This document shows positions 27,099-35,469 of a stretch of 64,000 nucleotides of DNA, one piece after another. A model generated the notes under the pieces. That model was not told where the DNA came from and did no database searches. It saw only the letters and a list, made by a program, of their open reading frames with translations. Position numbers and translations under genes: made by a program. Where the stretch lies: the NCBI RefSeq assembly GCF_039545795.1, contig NZ_CP154260.1, positions 935,001-999,000 of the forward strand, in the 5' to 3' direction. The DNA is from Chitinophaga niabensis (GTDB lineage: Bacteria; Bacteroidota; Bacteroidia; Chitinophagales; Chitinophagaceae). Positions within the stretch are counted from its first letter, which is position 1. The number at the start of each line of letters is the position of its first letter.

Positions 27099-29216
27099 AT
27101 GAGGCGTATTGGCTCCACTTTATTCATACTGGCAGCAGCTTTCTCTGCATCTGCCCAGCAAAAGATCAAAAAGGATACCGTTTCCCTGGGGGAGGTGATC
27201 GTATCTGCCAGCCGTAAACCGGAGGTGCTGGACAAAGTGCCTTCTTCCGTAACCGTGGTTACCCGCAAAACGCTGGAGCGTAACCTGACTATTACCACAG
27301 ATATCACAGAGATCCTGGCCAATGAAGTACCCGGCCTGGCACCTTCTGCACAAACCAACAGCAATGTGGGGCAATCCTTAAGGGGCCGTTCCGTATTGAT
27401 CATGATAGATGGTATTCCACAATCCACACCACTGCGTAACGGGGAAGTAGATCTCCGGTCTATAGACCCTGCTGTGCTGGAAAGGGTGGATGTGCTGAAA
27501 GGCGCTACGGCCATCTATGGTAATGGTGCAACAGGTGGTCTGATCAACTATATTACCCTTACACCTAAAGATGCCGGTGCCGTTTCCGGTAAAACCACCC
27601 TCAACCTTACTGGTTCTTTAACCAGCCCTAAAAACAGCCTTGGCGGAAGGATCGGCCAATTGTTATATGGCAGGATCGGGAAGTTTGACTACACCGTCAG
27701 CGGGGTATACGAACAGAACGGGGAATTCAAGGATGCAAAGGGCAATATCCTGGGCAACAACTATAGCCTGGGCGAAACAGAAAGTTACAATGGATTCGTG
27801 AAACTGGGTTTTGAACCCTCCAGCCGTCAGCGCATCCAGTTAATGTATAACTTCTACAGGAGCCAGCAGAATTCCAACTATACACTGGTGAATGGTGATT
27901 ACCTGACCGGCAAACCTGCAACAGGGGTATTGGGTAAACAAGCCGGTGAACCTACCGGCGTAAAAGGAAATCATAACCTGCAGCTCTCTTACCAGGCAGA
28001 TAGCCTGATCGGCGGAACTTCGCTGCGTGCAGATGCTTACTACACTTCCCGGGATGATATCTTCTATGTGTCCATCGGCAGGTTTGAAGGTGGAGACGGA
28101 CAATCGCACACACTTTCCAGGAAGAAAGGACTGCGTTTTATGTTCAGCTCTCCTTTAACGAAAATGGGATCATTGTCTTACGGTACAGATATCATCAACG
28201 ATGTTACCTCACAACCATTGGTAGATGGCCGCGTGTGGGTGCCGGAAATGAAGATGTTCAATGTGGCACCTTTTGCAGAAACCGAATGGACCTTCCTGGA
28301 TAACATTATCCTGAAAGGTGGTGTCAGAATAGAAAAGGTGAAGATAGGCGTGGAGGATTACACTACTTTAAGAATCACGAATGCTTCAGGAGGTACTGTT
28401 ACACCCAGCTTCGCCGTAAAAGGTGGTGACCTGAAATACACGGCTACTTTATTCAATGCCGGATTACGTTACAACCGTTTTCCGCTCTTTACGCCTTATG
28501 CCAGTTTCTCCCAGGGATTTTCTGTGGCAGATGTAGGCCTTGCACTGAGGGATGCGAAGGTGGATAATATCAGCAAGATCAATACAGAAGCAGTACTGGT
28601 GAATAACTACGAATTGGGTTTTGTAAGCAAATACAAACAGCTGCGTTTTGAACTCACCGGTTTTGTAAGTACTTCCAAACTGGGTGCTGAAATGGTGTAC
28701 GATGTGAATACAGACCTGTTTAATGTGGCCCGCATACCGGAGCGCATTTATGGTTTTGAAGCAGCTGTACAATACAGTCCGCTGCATAACCTCGATCTGG
28801 GTGCCTCTTACAGTTATGTGGAAGGAAAAGCAGATACCGGCCGTATCGATGATAAATATGATGCTTACCTGAACGGAAGGCGTATTGCTGCTCCTAAGAT
28901 CGGCGCCAACGTACATTACAGGCCTGTTGATGGTTTGGAAGTTGGTTTGCAATATACCGGCATCCAGGAAAGGAACCGCTTTGTTAAATTACCCAACGGG
29001 CTTTACAAAGGAAATGAAGGGATCGTGAAAGCGTATAATCTTTTTAACCTGAATGCCAGCTACCGTTTAACAAAGAACGCACTGGTAACACTTGGAGTGG
29101 AAAACCTCTTCAACGAGGATTATTTCCCGGCACGTTCACAATGGTTTATGATACCCGGCTTTTATTCGAAAGGAAAAGGAAGGGCATTCAATATAGGAAT
29201 TGCGGTGAATTATTAA
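27099..29216 (+). CDS. TonB-dependent siderophore receptor
   Basis: Outer-membrane receptor for ferric siderophores, 705 residues. Signal peptide to SASAQ, TonB box-like VSLGEVIVSASRK, plug domain (PSSVTVVTRKTLE; VGQSLRGRSVLIMIDGIPQSTPLRNG; RVDVLKGATAIYGNGATGGLINYIT), then a barrel ending GRAFNIGIAVNY. It lacks the carboxypeptidase-like N-domain of SusC proteins, so it is a classical FepA/FhuA-like receptor. DNA between it and the divergent flavin reductase gene holds a promoter for this gene. Iron control is expected, but I do not see a clear Fur box. Confidence 0.9.
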   Translation: MRRIGSTLFILAAAFSASAQQKIKKDTVSLGEVIVSASRKPEVLDKVPSSVTVVTRKTLERNLTITTDITEILANEVPGLAPSAQTNSNVGQSLRGRSVLIMIDGIPQSTPLRNGEVDLRSIDPAVLERVDVLKGATAIYGNGATGGLINYITLTPKDAGAVSGKTTLNLTGSLTSPKNSLGGRIGQLLYGRIGKFDYTVSGVYEQNGEFKDAKGNILGNNYSLGETESYNGFVKLGFEPSSRQRIQLMYNFYRSQQNSNYTLVNGDYLTGKPATGVLGKQAGEPTGVKGNHNLQLSYQADSLIGGTSLRADAYYTSRDDIFYVSIGRFEGGDGQSHTLSRKKGLRFMFSSPLTKMGSLSYGTDIINDVTSQPLVDGRVWVPEMKMFNVAPFAETEWTFLDNIILKGGVRIEKVKIGVEDYTTLRITNASGGTVTPSFAVKGGDLKYTATLFNAGLRYNRFPLFTPYASFSQGFSVADVGLALRDAKVDNISKINTEAVLVNNYELGFVSKYKQLRFELTGFVSTSKLGAEMVYDVNTDLFNVARIPERIYGFEAAVQYSPLHNLDLGASYSYVEGKADTGRIDDKYDAYLNGRRIAAPKIGANVHYRPVDGLEVGLQYTGIQERNRFVKLPNGLYKGNEGIVKAYNLFNLNASYRLTKNALVTLGVENLFNEDYFPARSQWFMIPGFYSKGKGRAFNIGIAVNY

Positions 29217-29219
29217 AGG

Positions 29220-29257
29220 AAAGGGCGGTCTCCGTTAAAGAGACCGCCCTTTTTTTT
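29220..29257 (+). terminator. Rho-independent terminator after the siderophore receptor
   Basis: Stem AAGGGCGGTCTC, loop CGTTAAA, complementary arm, then eight T. It also lies just past the end of the convergent peptidase gene. Confidence 0.92.
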
Positions 29258-30455
29258 ATTTTAAGAAGGCTGATTTGGAGGAATTTACCCTCAGCTCCTG
29301 TTTTTCTTTATTTAGCGAAACCATTAGGTAATAGTTATTGCTGATCATTTCATTTACCCTGTATGTGGTCTTTACTGCCCCACGGTTACCAGTTAATCCA
29401 AAGCCCAGCAGTTTAATTGTTTCATTGTCCCCCTGTACTTTCTCTGTCACCGTCAGCTCGTATCCCTGTTCTCTGAACATCTTTTGAACCTTTTCAAAAG
29501 TGCCGGCTTCAAAGTTTTCGAATGCTGCCCAGGAAGCGTTGGAACCCAGTAATTGCCTGAGTGATATTTGCATGGTAAGTTCTGTACTGTCCGATTTAAT
29601 GAGTACACCTGTTGGCAGTTTGTTTGTTGTTATAAAAGAAAAACTGCTGATGGCCAATGCGAGGCAGGGGAGTATTAGCAGATAAAGCGCTTTTTTCATG
29701 TTGTTGGTTTTATGGGTGAAGAGGGAATGAATGCGATGCTTTAAAGGATGTACACTATAAAGATTTAACAAGCCTGATTCCTTTCCTGCATTAAATTTTA
29801 ACAGGAGTTGCGCGTAGTCTGTTTTTTCTACCCGGCTGGTCATCAATTGATCTACCTCCAGTTCGTGTACGGATTTTAGCAGTCTGCCGTAAACATATAC
29901 CAGCGGATTAAACCAGCAGCAAATCTTTATCAATGCAATAAAAAGATTATCCAGGCTATGCAATTGTTGCTGATGAACACGTTCATGCTGGAAGATGATC
30001 TTTTCTTCCCCGGCATCCAGGTTATGTTGCAGGAAAATGAAACGGAAGAAGGAGGCGTTGAGGTCTTTTGTGCGTATGATGGTAAGGCCATTCAGTTCTT
30101 CCTGTTTGCTGTTCTTGATCTTCTTATAGAGTTTAATGGCACTGATGATAAAAAAGCCCGCCATGATGCATACGCCTGTCCAATAAACCATGGCCAGCCA
30201 GTTGAAAACCTGCGCAGCAGGCGTAGTAATAACCGCAGCCGTATTGGCCTGTTCTATCGTTGTGCGGATGGATATGCCGGCAGGGATATAATTTGTTTCC
30301 CCGAAACGCAGGAACGGAATGGATAAAGAAAGAAGCAGGGTGGTTAAGAGGTAAAACCGGTTCCACTTATAAAAGCTGAGACGTTTAAAGAAGATAGCAT
30401 AAAGGCTGTAGAACAATAACAGGCAACCTATGGAGGAGAGCAGGAAGGTTTTCAT
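29256..30455 (-). CDS. BlaR1-like M56 family membrane metallopeptidase
   Basis: Inner-membrane zinc peptidase of the M56/BlaR1 family, 399 residues. Three hydrophobic segments precede a cytosolic zinc site HERVH (in FQHERVHQQQLHSLDN) with the downstream Glu in HELEVDQ; a fourth helix lies near residue 255. The C-terminal periplasmic portion (about 145 residues) is not a penicillin-binding domain, so the signal is probably not a beta-lactam. Partner gene blaI-like overlaps by 4 bp (ATGA). By analogy it cleaves or inactivates the repressor after sensing an envelope signal. Confidence 0.88.
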   Translation of the reverse strand: MKTFLLSSIGCLLLFYSLYAIFFKRLSFYKWNRFYLLTTLLLSLSIPFLRFGETNYIPAGISIRTTIEQANTAAVITTPAAQVFNWLAMVYWTGVCIMAGFFIISAIKLYKKIKNSKQEELNGLTIIRTKDLNASFFRFIFLQHNLDAGEEKIIFQHERVHQQQLHSLDNLFIALIKICCWFNPLVYVYGRLLKSVHELEVDQLMTSRVEKTDYAQLLLKFNAGKESGLLNLYSVHPLKHRIHSLFTHKTNNMKKALYLLILPCLALAISSFSFITTNKLPTGVLIKSDSTELTMQISLRQLLGSNASWAAFENFEAGTFEKVQKMFREQGYELTVTEKVQGDNETIKLLGFGLTGNRGAVKTTYRVNEMISNNYYLMVSLNKEKQELRVNSSKSAFLK

Positions 30456-30820
30456 GAGCGTTGTTTTTGCTGGTCAATGAATTGTTGCAGTTCCTGTAGT
30501 TCCTTTTTACTCAGCTTCTTTTCCTGCATCAGGAAGGACAGGAGATTGGATGTTTTATCATCAAAGTAATATTTCACCATGCGCTGGATACTGCCTTTCC
30601 TGTATTGCTCTTTGGAGATCAGGGGGCTGTATTCATGTGTTTTGCCATAGGCTTTGTGGGTCACAAAACCTTTTGTTTCCAGGATCCTCACAACGGAGGA
30701 TACGGTGGTGTAAGGAGGTTTGGGATCCTCCATTTCTTCTATGATGTCCTTTACAAATGCTGTCCCCAATTTCCAGAGGATCTGCATAACATGTTCTTCT
30801 GATTTAGTCAGTTCTTCCAT
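30452..30820 (-). CDS. BlaI/MecI-type transcriptional repressor
   Basis: Winged-helix repressor of the BlaI/MecI/CopY family, 122 residues. ELTKSEEHVMQILWKLGTAFVKDIIEEM forms the first helices, PPYTTVSSVVRILETKGFVTHKAYGKTHEYSPLI the recognition helix and wing; the C-terminal half supplies the dimer region. ATG 30820 is the family start; a longer frame reading into the neighbour's end is rejected. Overlaps the M56 gene by 4 bp. Its promoter contains a perfect inverted repeat, consistent with self-repression. Confidence 0.92.
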   Translation of the reverse strand: MEELTKSEEHVMQILWKLGTAFVKDIIEEMEDPKPPYTTVSSVVRILETKGFVTHKAYGKTHEYSPLISKEQYRKGSIQRMVKYYFDDKTSNLLSFLMQEKKLSKKELQELQQFIDQQKQRS

Positions 30821-30838
30821 CAGGGATAAATTGTATCC

Positions 30839-30869
30839 CAAATGTATAACGTATTTTTCAGTTATACAA
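30839..30869 (-). promoter_or_regulatory. blaI-like promoter overlapped by an inverted-repeat operator
   Basis: On the minus strand TTG (30869-30867), 20 bp, then TACATTTG (30846-30839) make a promoter. TGTATAAC at 30843-30850 and GTTATACA at 30861-30868 are a perfect 8-bp inverted repeat spaced by 10 bp that covers both boxes. Likely the autoregulatory BlaI operator. Confidence 0.72.
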
Positions 30870-30888
30870 CTTATTTTTACGTTTTCCC

Positions 30889-32808
30889 TTATTTTGATAT
30901 CGTTATACCAATGTTTTCTTTTGAAACGGAGCCAATGCTTTTCAGGTTGATCCGGTAGATATCCGGCCCCCATTTTTCTATAACTCCTTTATCTTCCATT
31001 GTTTCCATGGATACTTTTTCAATGGTGGGCTGTAAACGTTTAGCAGGGTAGTGGATAAAGAAATCCTGCTTCGCATGTACCACCAGCGTACCGGGTTTTA
31101 CTACTTCCACGGGAAAGCAGGTCATCAGGTGTTCTGTGTAATCACCTGCTGCTTTTAGCTGCAGGGCATCTTCTACCTGCACGTTCTTTCCCTTGTTGAG
31201 TTTAATATTGCGCTGCCATTTTACGATGCCTGCATCGGCAGGGTAGGATGCGGCAATATCCAGGCTGAGCTGGCTTGCGGCAGCAGATGTTTTATAGGAT
31301 ACATTTGTTGCTTTGAATTCAGCACCCGGCGGTTGTGTTTTGCCGTTCACAGTGGGTACGTTGTGATAGTCGGAGCAATTGTACCAGATCTCGTAACGTT
31401 TGTTGCTGAAAGTTTTGGCGGTGTAACTGCCTCTGCCGATATCTATCAGCACGGGCAATCCATCGTAGTATACTACATAGTTTCCGATGTCGTTGTGATT
31501 ATGGCTTTCATCATTGTGGCCACCTTTGGCGGCTACGAAAAATCCTTTCGTGCTGCCTGCCTGATCGCGGGAAACCATCACCTGCAGGTCGGGCCACCAA
31601 ACATCTCCGGGCAGTGGCAAGCCTTTGGCCGCCTTGTCAAATTCATCCTGCATGAAGAGGGAAAAGAAATTGCGGAAGTAATGGAAACGGCCCAGTGAGC
31701 TTTTATCCTTGTCCGTCATATAATAGGCACCGAATTCCATCATGGCGGGATCGCTGATGTCTTTCCCGTAACGGTAGATCATGCTGGCTGCCATACCGGG
31801 TTGCGGGTCTGCATCTGCAAAGTTGAGGAAGTATTTTTCGCTGATCTGTGCTTTGTAAATGAACTGCCCCATGTTGCGGAACTTTTCATCCTTGTACACA
31901 TAAGTGAAGGCATTGTTACTGGCCAGGTTCAGTAAAGAAACATTGTCGTAAAGAGAAGCAGCGGCAGCTCCCCAGTAGCCGGGGCCTTCATCACATCCGC
32001 CATCTGCTGGGTGGGGGTTGAGGAAATTGTCCAGCACACCCAGTATTTTGCTTACGGCCGCTATACGTTTGGTATCATCTTTTTCCAGTAACAATACAGC
32101 ATTCAGCCAGTTGGAACAGATCCAGGGATTCCAGTTGTTGGGGCGGCGGCCTGCAGCATTGCTGCTCATGAAGCCATGATGTTTTGTCATCAGGGGCTCA
32201 AAGATGCGGCGGTTTGTTTCGCTATAAATGCGTTTCCTGATCAGGGGGGAAACGGCATCCAGCTTTTCACCGAGGAAGTAGTCTACCCAGGCTAAGAAAG
32301 TAGCGGTTTCAGCAGAGAAGAGTTCAACGAATGGCGCGGACACATCATGGAGGCCCATGTATTGCGGTCCTTTGGGTAAATGCGCAGGAGAACCCCAGAA
32401 AGATTCTTCGCAGACAGACCATACGCCGTTGATAATAGGATCAATGAAGCGGCCTTTGTTCTCATATATTTCAGCTAATAATAAAGTACCTAATACTTCG
32501 CGTTTTTTGAAACTGATGGCTTCATATTCTGAGCGGTTGCCATTGCGTACGATCTGCAGTGATTTGATGGCAGGTACACCGGGCCATTCATAATTAATGA
32601 ATCCTTCTGCTTTTTGTATGATGGCTTTGCCGGATACGGGATCTGCTTTGGCCCATCCTGCACGGTCGTTCAAACGGGGAAAGGGTGTCCATTTAGCCTG
32701 TGGAACCAGTAACTGCTTTAGTTCAGCAACAGGATACTTTCCGCTTAGCAGGTTTTGCGCTTTCGCGGAGAAGGTGAGCAGGCAGAGGATAGAGAGTAAG
32801 TAACGCAT
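30889..32808 (-). CDS. Heparinase II/III-like polysaccharide lyase (PUL 2)
   Basis: Predicted exported polysaccharide lyase, 639 residues. Signal peptide to SAKAQ. An N-terminal (alpha/alpha) toroid carries RRPNNWNPWICSNWLN and DGGCDEGPGYWG (Tyr278), followed by a beta-sandwich with the hallmark GGHNDESHNHNDIGNYVVYYDG (His431, 436, 438) and YHNVPTVNG of heparinase II/III enzymes. The exact CAZy family (PL12, 15, 17, 21 or other) cannot be fixed by eye. Two bases separate it from the upstream lyase gene, so both are cotranscribed. Substrate: a uronic-acid glycan. Confidence 0.87.
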   Translation of the reverse strand: MRYLLSILCLLTFSAKAQNLLSGKYPVAELKQLLVPQAKWTPFPRLNDRAGWAKADPVSGKAIIQKAEGFINYEWPGVPAIKSLQIVRNGNRSEYEAISFKKREVLGTLLLAEIYENKGRFIDPIINGVWSVCEESFWGSPAHLPKGPQYMGLHDVSAPFVELFSAETATFLAWVDYFLGEKLDAVSPLIRKRIYSETNRRIFEPLMTKHHGFMSSNAAGRRPNNWNPWICSNWLNAVLLLEKDDTKRIAAVSKILGVLDNFLNPHPADGGCDEGPGYWGAAAASLYDNVSLLNLASNNAFTYVYKDEKFRNMGQFIYKAQISEKYFLNFADADPQPGMAASMIYRYGKDISDPAMMEFGAYYMTDKDKSSLGRFHYFRNFFSLFMQDEFDKAAKGLPLPGDVWWPDLQVMVSRDQAGSTKGFFVAAKGGHNDESHNHNDIGNYVVYYDGLPVLIDIGRGSYTAKTFSNKRYEIWYNCSDYHNVPTVNGKTQPPGAEFKATNVSYKTSAAASQLSLDIAASYPADAGIVKWQRNIKLNKGKNVQVEDALQLKAAGDYTEHLMTCFPVEVVKPGTLVVHAKQDFFIHYPAKRLQPTIEKVSMETMEDKGVIEKWGPDIYRINLKSIGSVSKENIGITISK

Positions 32809-32810
32809 AG

Positions 32811-33983
32811 TTAAAAGTTCCAGCCGGTGAGTAATAATATATCGTCCTGTGGCATGTTGAGTCCTTTGATATTTATATCAGGGTACTTTTTAGCAGCTAC
32901 AGTAGCCATTTTCACATAACCATTCATCTCCATCTTTTTGATCTGCTGATGCTGCCATTTTTGTTCTCCTTTGGCAAAAGGTAACATCCAGGTGAATGCT
33001 TTGCGGATGCTTTTGTTATCTGTGGTGGTATAGTTCCAGAGGTCTATCTGTACATTTTCTGCGAGCATAGCCAGTTCAAAAAATCCTTCCAGGTTCATGG
33101 AGGAATAGTTCCAGGAAAGTGTGCGGGCCAGTTCATGTGGCTGGCTGCCTTCTTCTTTCAGTTGGTTTTTAATCCGTTCTTTTGTTTGCGTGGTAATGAT
33201 CTCTTTGGCCAGTGCCGGCTGCTCTGTAAAGAGTGCAATGGAAACAGCCTGTACGTCATACCAGGTGCCATGGTTATTAGCTTCATCCGCTTCATCTTTG
33301 CCGATGGGATTATTACGCATCCAGTCCAGGAATTTTTTATGCCAGTCCTGTATAGCGGTATAATCTTTTTTAGACAGTGCTTTGGAATCTGAGAGCAGCT
33401 GAATGCCATCTATGAGTTTATTAACGGCACGGGTATCTATGAGGCCGATGCCTCTACCTTTGGTGACACCGGGGATGGCCTGCCCGTAGTTGAGATTGGG
33501 ATTCATTAAAGTAGCCGTATCGATGTACCAGGTGCGTAAAAGTTTAGTAGCGTGTTGGGCATATTGTTCCTCTCCGGTATAATACCAGGCGAGGCCCAGC
33601 AGGCAAACATCATGGCAGAGGGATTTGTAGAATTCCGCATCGTTGATGGCAAAACGTTCCGGGTTAACCTGCCCGTCTTTACGGATATAGGGAACACCGC
33701 CAGGTTTGCTGGAATCCGGCCACCAATAGGGGCCAACACTCATGTAGTCATGTTTGTCACCACTGTCGGGGATCCTGCTTTTGAAAGTAACGGAATAAGG
33801 CCCGTCCTTCAGTGCTTTATCTGCTGCTCTTTTAAGTTTGCCGAGGGCCTGGAGCGTAGCAGGGTCGCCTGTTTTTATCTTTTGCTTATTGGCGCTGAGA
33901 ACAGCTGGTTTCAGCAGAAAGGTCTGTTGTGCGGAGGCTGCCAAAGTAGCAAACAGCCATAACAAGGTGCATAGTTTCTTCAT
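32811..33983 (-). CDS. Alginate-lyase-fold lyase, PL38-like (PUL 2)
   Basis: Exported lyase of the Alginate_lyase (PF05426-type) fold, 390 residues. Signal peptide to AASAQ. Characteristic blocks: HDYMSVGPYWWPD.SKPGGVPYIRKDG, GQAIPGVTKGRGIGLIDT, EANNHGTWYDVQ (Asn237, His238) and ELARTLSWNYSSMNLEG (Tyr293). The YWWPD/PYIRRDG-type signature reminds me of PL38 glucuronan lyases more than PL5 alginate lyases, but this needs a search. It begins a two-gene unit with the heparinase-like lyase, downstream of a terminator that follows the SusCD operon. Confidence 0.83.
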   Translation of the reverse strand: MKKLCTLLWLFATLAASAQQTFLLKPAVLSANKQKIKTGDPATLQALGKLKRAADKALKDGPYSVTFKSRIPDSGDKHDYMSVGPYWWPDSSKPGGVPYIRKDGQVNPERFAINDAEFYKSLCHDVCLLGLAWYYTGEEQYAQHATKLLRTWYIDTATLMNPNLNYGQAIPGVTKGRGIGLIDTRAVNKLIDGIQLLSDSKALSKKDYTAIQDWHKKFLDWMRNNPIGKDEADEANNHGTWYDVQAVSIALFTEQPALAKEIITTQTKERIKNQLKEEGSQPHELARTLSWNYSSMNLEGFFELAMLAENVQIDLWNYTTTDNKSIRKAFTWMLPFAKGEQKWQHQQIKKMEMNGYVKMATVAAKKYPDINIKGLNMPQDDILLLTGWNF

Positions 33984-33994
33984 AACAGTCTAAA

Positions 33995-34028
33995 GATAAA
34001 AAAGGGGCTATGGAATTCCCATAGCCCC
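33995..34028 (-). terminator. Terminator between the SusCD operon and the lyase genes of PUL 2
   Basis: Stem GGGGCTATGG / CCATAGCCCC with a five-base loop (34004-34028); on the minus strand it is followed by TTTTTTATC. It either ends the SusCD transcript or attenuates read-through into the lyase pair. Confidence 0.88.
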
Positions 34029-34037
34029 TGTAAGTTT

Positions 34038-35027
34038 TTATTGCATCGCGTATCTTTTGATACTGATCGTGGCAGTTTTGGTGCCGTTGGTCACTGAGTT
34101 CATATATACATATGCTCTGTATTTCCCGTCAGCTGTTTCTACCCAGATGCCGGCTTCTGCTTTCAGGTTCACGGCAAAGTCTGTGGCATCAGCCAGGTCC
34201 AGCTTCTGGAAGTCGATGTCGTCAATGAATACACCAAACTGGGCGCGGGCCAGTTGCTGGTCGCGCAGGGCCCATACCTTCAGTATTTTAGACTTCCTGT
34301 TTACACCGGCGGGGAGGGTAATGCCCTGCAGATATGCCGGGGTGGTGGTACCGGGCGCAATGATACTGTGATTGAAGTTGACGGGCGTTGTGCGGTAGAG
34401 ATAAACGAGGTCTATTACATTCGCTTTGGCCGCCGCTTCTGCTGCTGTATAAACAGCCAGGTCTTCAATAGAGATGTAACAGGCTGCTCCATCTACCGGT
34501 TTAAGGTCCAGCTTCATATCCACTTTGGATATATTATAGGGCCCCATGGAATAGGTGGCTGTTTCACCATTGCTGCTTTTAGCAGTGAAAGTGAATTTTA
34601 CAGATTTACCACGTGCTGCTTCCGGTGCCACATAGAAATAGCGGAGCGCTGCTGCCATGGTATCTTTTGAAAAAGTAACCACGGTGCTGTTGCCATTGTT
34701 CACAGAAGGGGCGCCAATTGTAACGGGTACATCTATGCCGCCACTGTTGGTGTAGAAAGATCTGTGTTCAAGGAAAGTGGTGGGAGCGCCGGCAATAGAA
34801 GCTTCTACGGTAGCGGACACCAGTTTGCCTTTATCTGCCGGCAGTGCCATGGCATATACAAATTCTATGTTCTGACCCACCAGGTTAGGCCCCAGGGAAC
34901 GTTTGATAACATCGTTCTGCAGGATGCCTTTGGGTTGCGGCGTTTCGTATTTATCATCTTTACAGCCTGCTATCAGTAGCAGAGAAGAGAACAATACGAG
35001 CGTATATTGAAAATATTTTACTGACAT
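34038..35027 (-). CDS. Surface lipoprotein of PUL 2 (DUF4466-like)
   Basis: Lipoprotein of 329 residues: lipobox IAGC, then CKDDKYETPQPKGILQNDVIKRSLGPNLVGQNIEFVYAMALP. Two beta-rich halves follow; the second (ACYISIEDLAVYTAAEAAAKANVIDLVYLYR...) ends in a sandwich with FGVFIDDIDF. The pattern recalls DUF4466 proteins found beside SusD, but I could not verify the name. Probable surface glycan-binding accessory protein. ATG 35027 is preferred to an in-frame TTG at 35033. Last gene of the SusC-SusD-lipoprotein-lipoprotein operon. Confidence 0.7.
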   Translation of the reverse strand: MSVKYFQYTLVLFSSLLLIAGCKDDKYETPQPKGILQNDVIKRSLGPNLVGQNIEFVYAMALPADKGKLVSATVEASIAGAPTTFLEHRSFYTNSGGIDVPVTIGAPSVNNGNSTVVTFSKDTMAAALRYFYVAPEAARGKSVKFTFTAKSSNGETATYSMGPYNISKVDMKLDLKPVDGAACYISIEDLAVYTAAEAAAKANVIDLVYLYRTTPVNFNHSIIAPGTTTPAYLQGITLPAGVNRKSKILKVWALRDQQLARAQFGVFIDDIDFQKLDLADATDFAVNLKAEAGIWVETADGKYRAYVYMNSVTNGTKTATISIKRYAMQ

Positions 35028-35037
35028 GATCAACGAT

Positions 35038-35442
35038 TTATTGCTGTACTGTAATGAAAATTTTGTACGTTTTTCTCACCTGGCGGTTGCCGGAAACAAC
35101 AGCATACTGTTTCGGATTAGCGAGGTCAGAAAAATCCACTTTGCCGGTGATCTTTGGGTCCAGCTTGGCATCTGTTGCCAGGAAGAATTGCGGCCAGAGG
35201 TTCTTCAGGTCCGTACCATAGAAAACTTCCACATTAATGGTGCAGGCAACCGTATCAATTACAGGATTTTTTGTTCTTACTGTCTGGAAATCTGATCCCA
35301 CCAGCTCAAAGTTACTCACGAAACATTCTGCGCGGTTGGTGATCAGCAGGCCATCTTCGTCAACCGGTTTATCTTTTGAACAGCTGACCCAGGCAAAAGC
35401 CATCAGCATCATCACAACGGTTATTGAAATATATTTTTTCAT
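35038..35442 (-). CDS. Small beta-sandwich lipoprotein of PUL 2 (DUF5018-like)
   Basis: Lipoprotein of 134 residues (lipobox WVSC). The body (ISNFEL-like FVSNFELVGSDFQ, then TINVEVFYGTDLKNLWPQFFLATDAKLDPKITGKVDFSD, QYAVVSGNRQVRKTYKIFITVQ) resembles one DUF5018-type Ig-like module that occurs in PUL surface proteins. It lies 27 bp after susD and 10 bp before the next lipoprotein gene. Probable glycan-binding or spacer role. Confidence 0.68.
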   Translation of the reverse strand: MKKYISITVVMMLMAFAWVSCSKDKPVDEDGLLITNRAECFVSNFELVGSDFQTVRTKNPVIDTVACTINVEVFYGTDLKNLWPQFFLATDAKLDPKITGKVDFSDLANPKQYAVVSGNRQVRKTYKIFITVQQ

Positions 35443-35469
35443 CTTATTCTTTTTAGAATTTAAATTGGG

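Noticed and set aside
29256..30820. Beta-lactam resistance locus
   Set aside because: BlaI/BlaR1 family pair is present, but the sensor lacks a penicillin-binding domain and no beta-lactamase gene is beside it.
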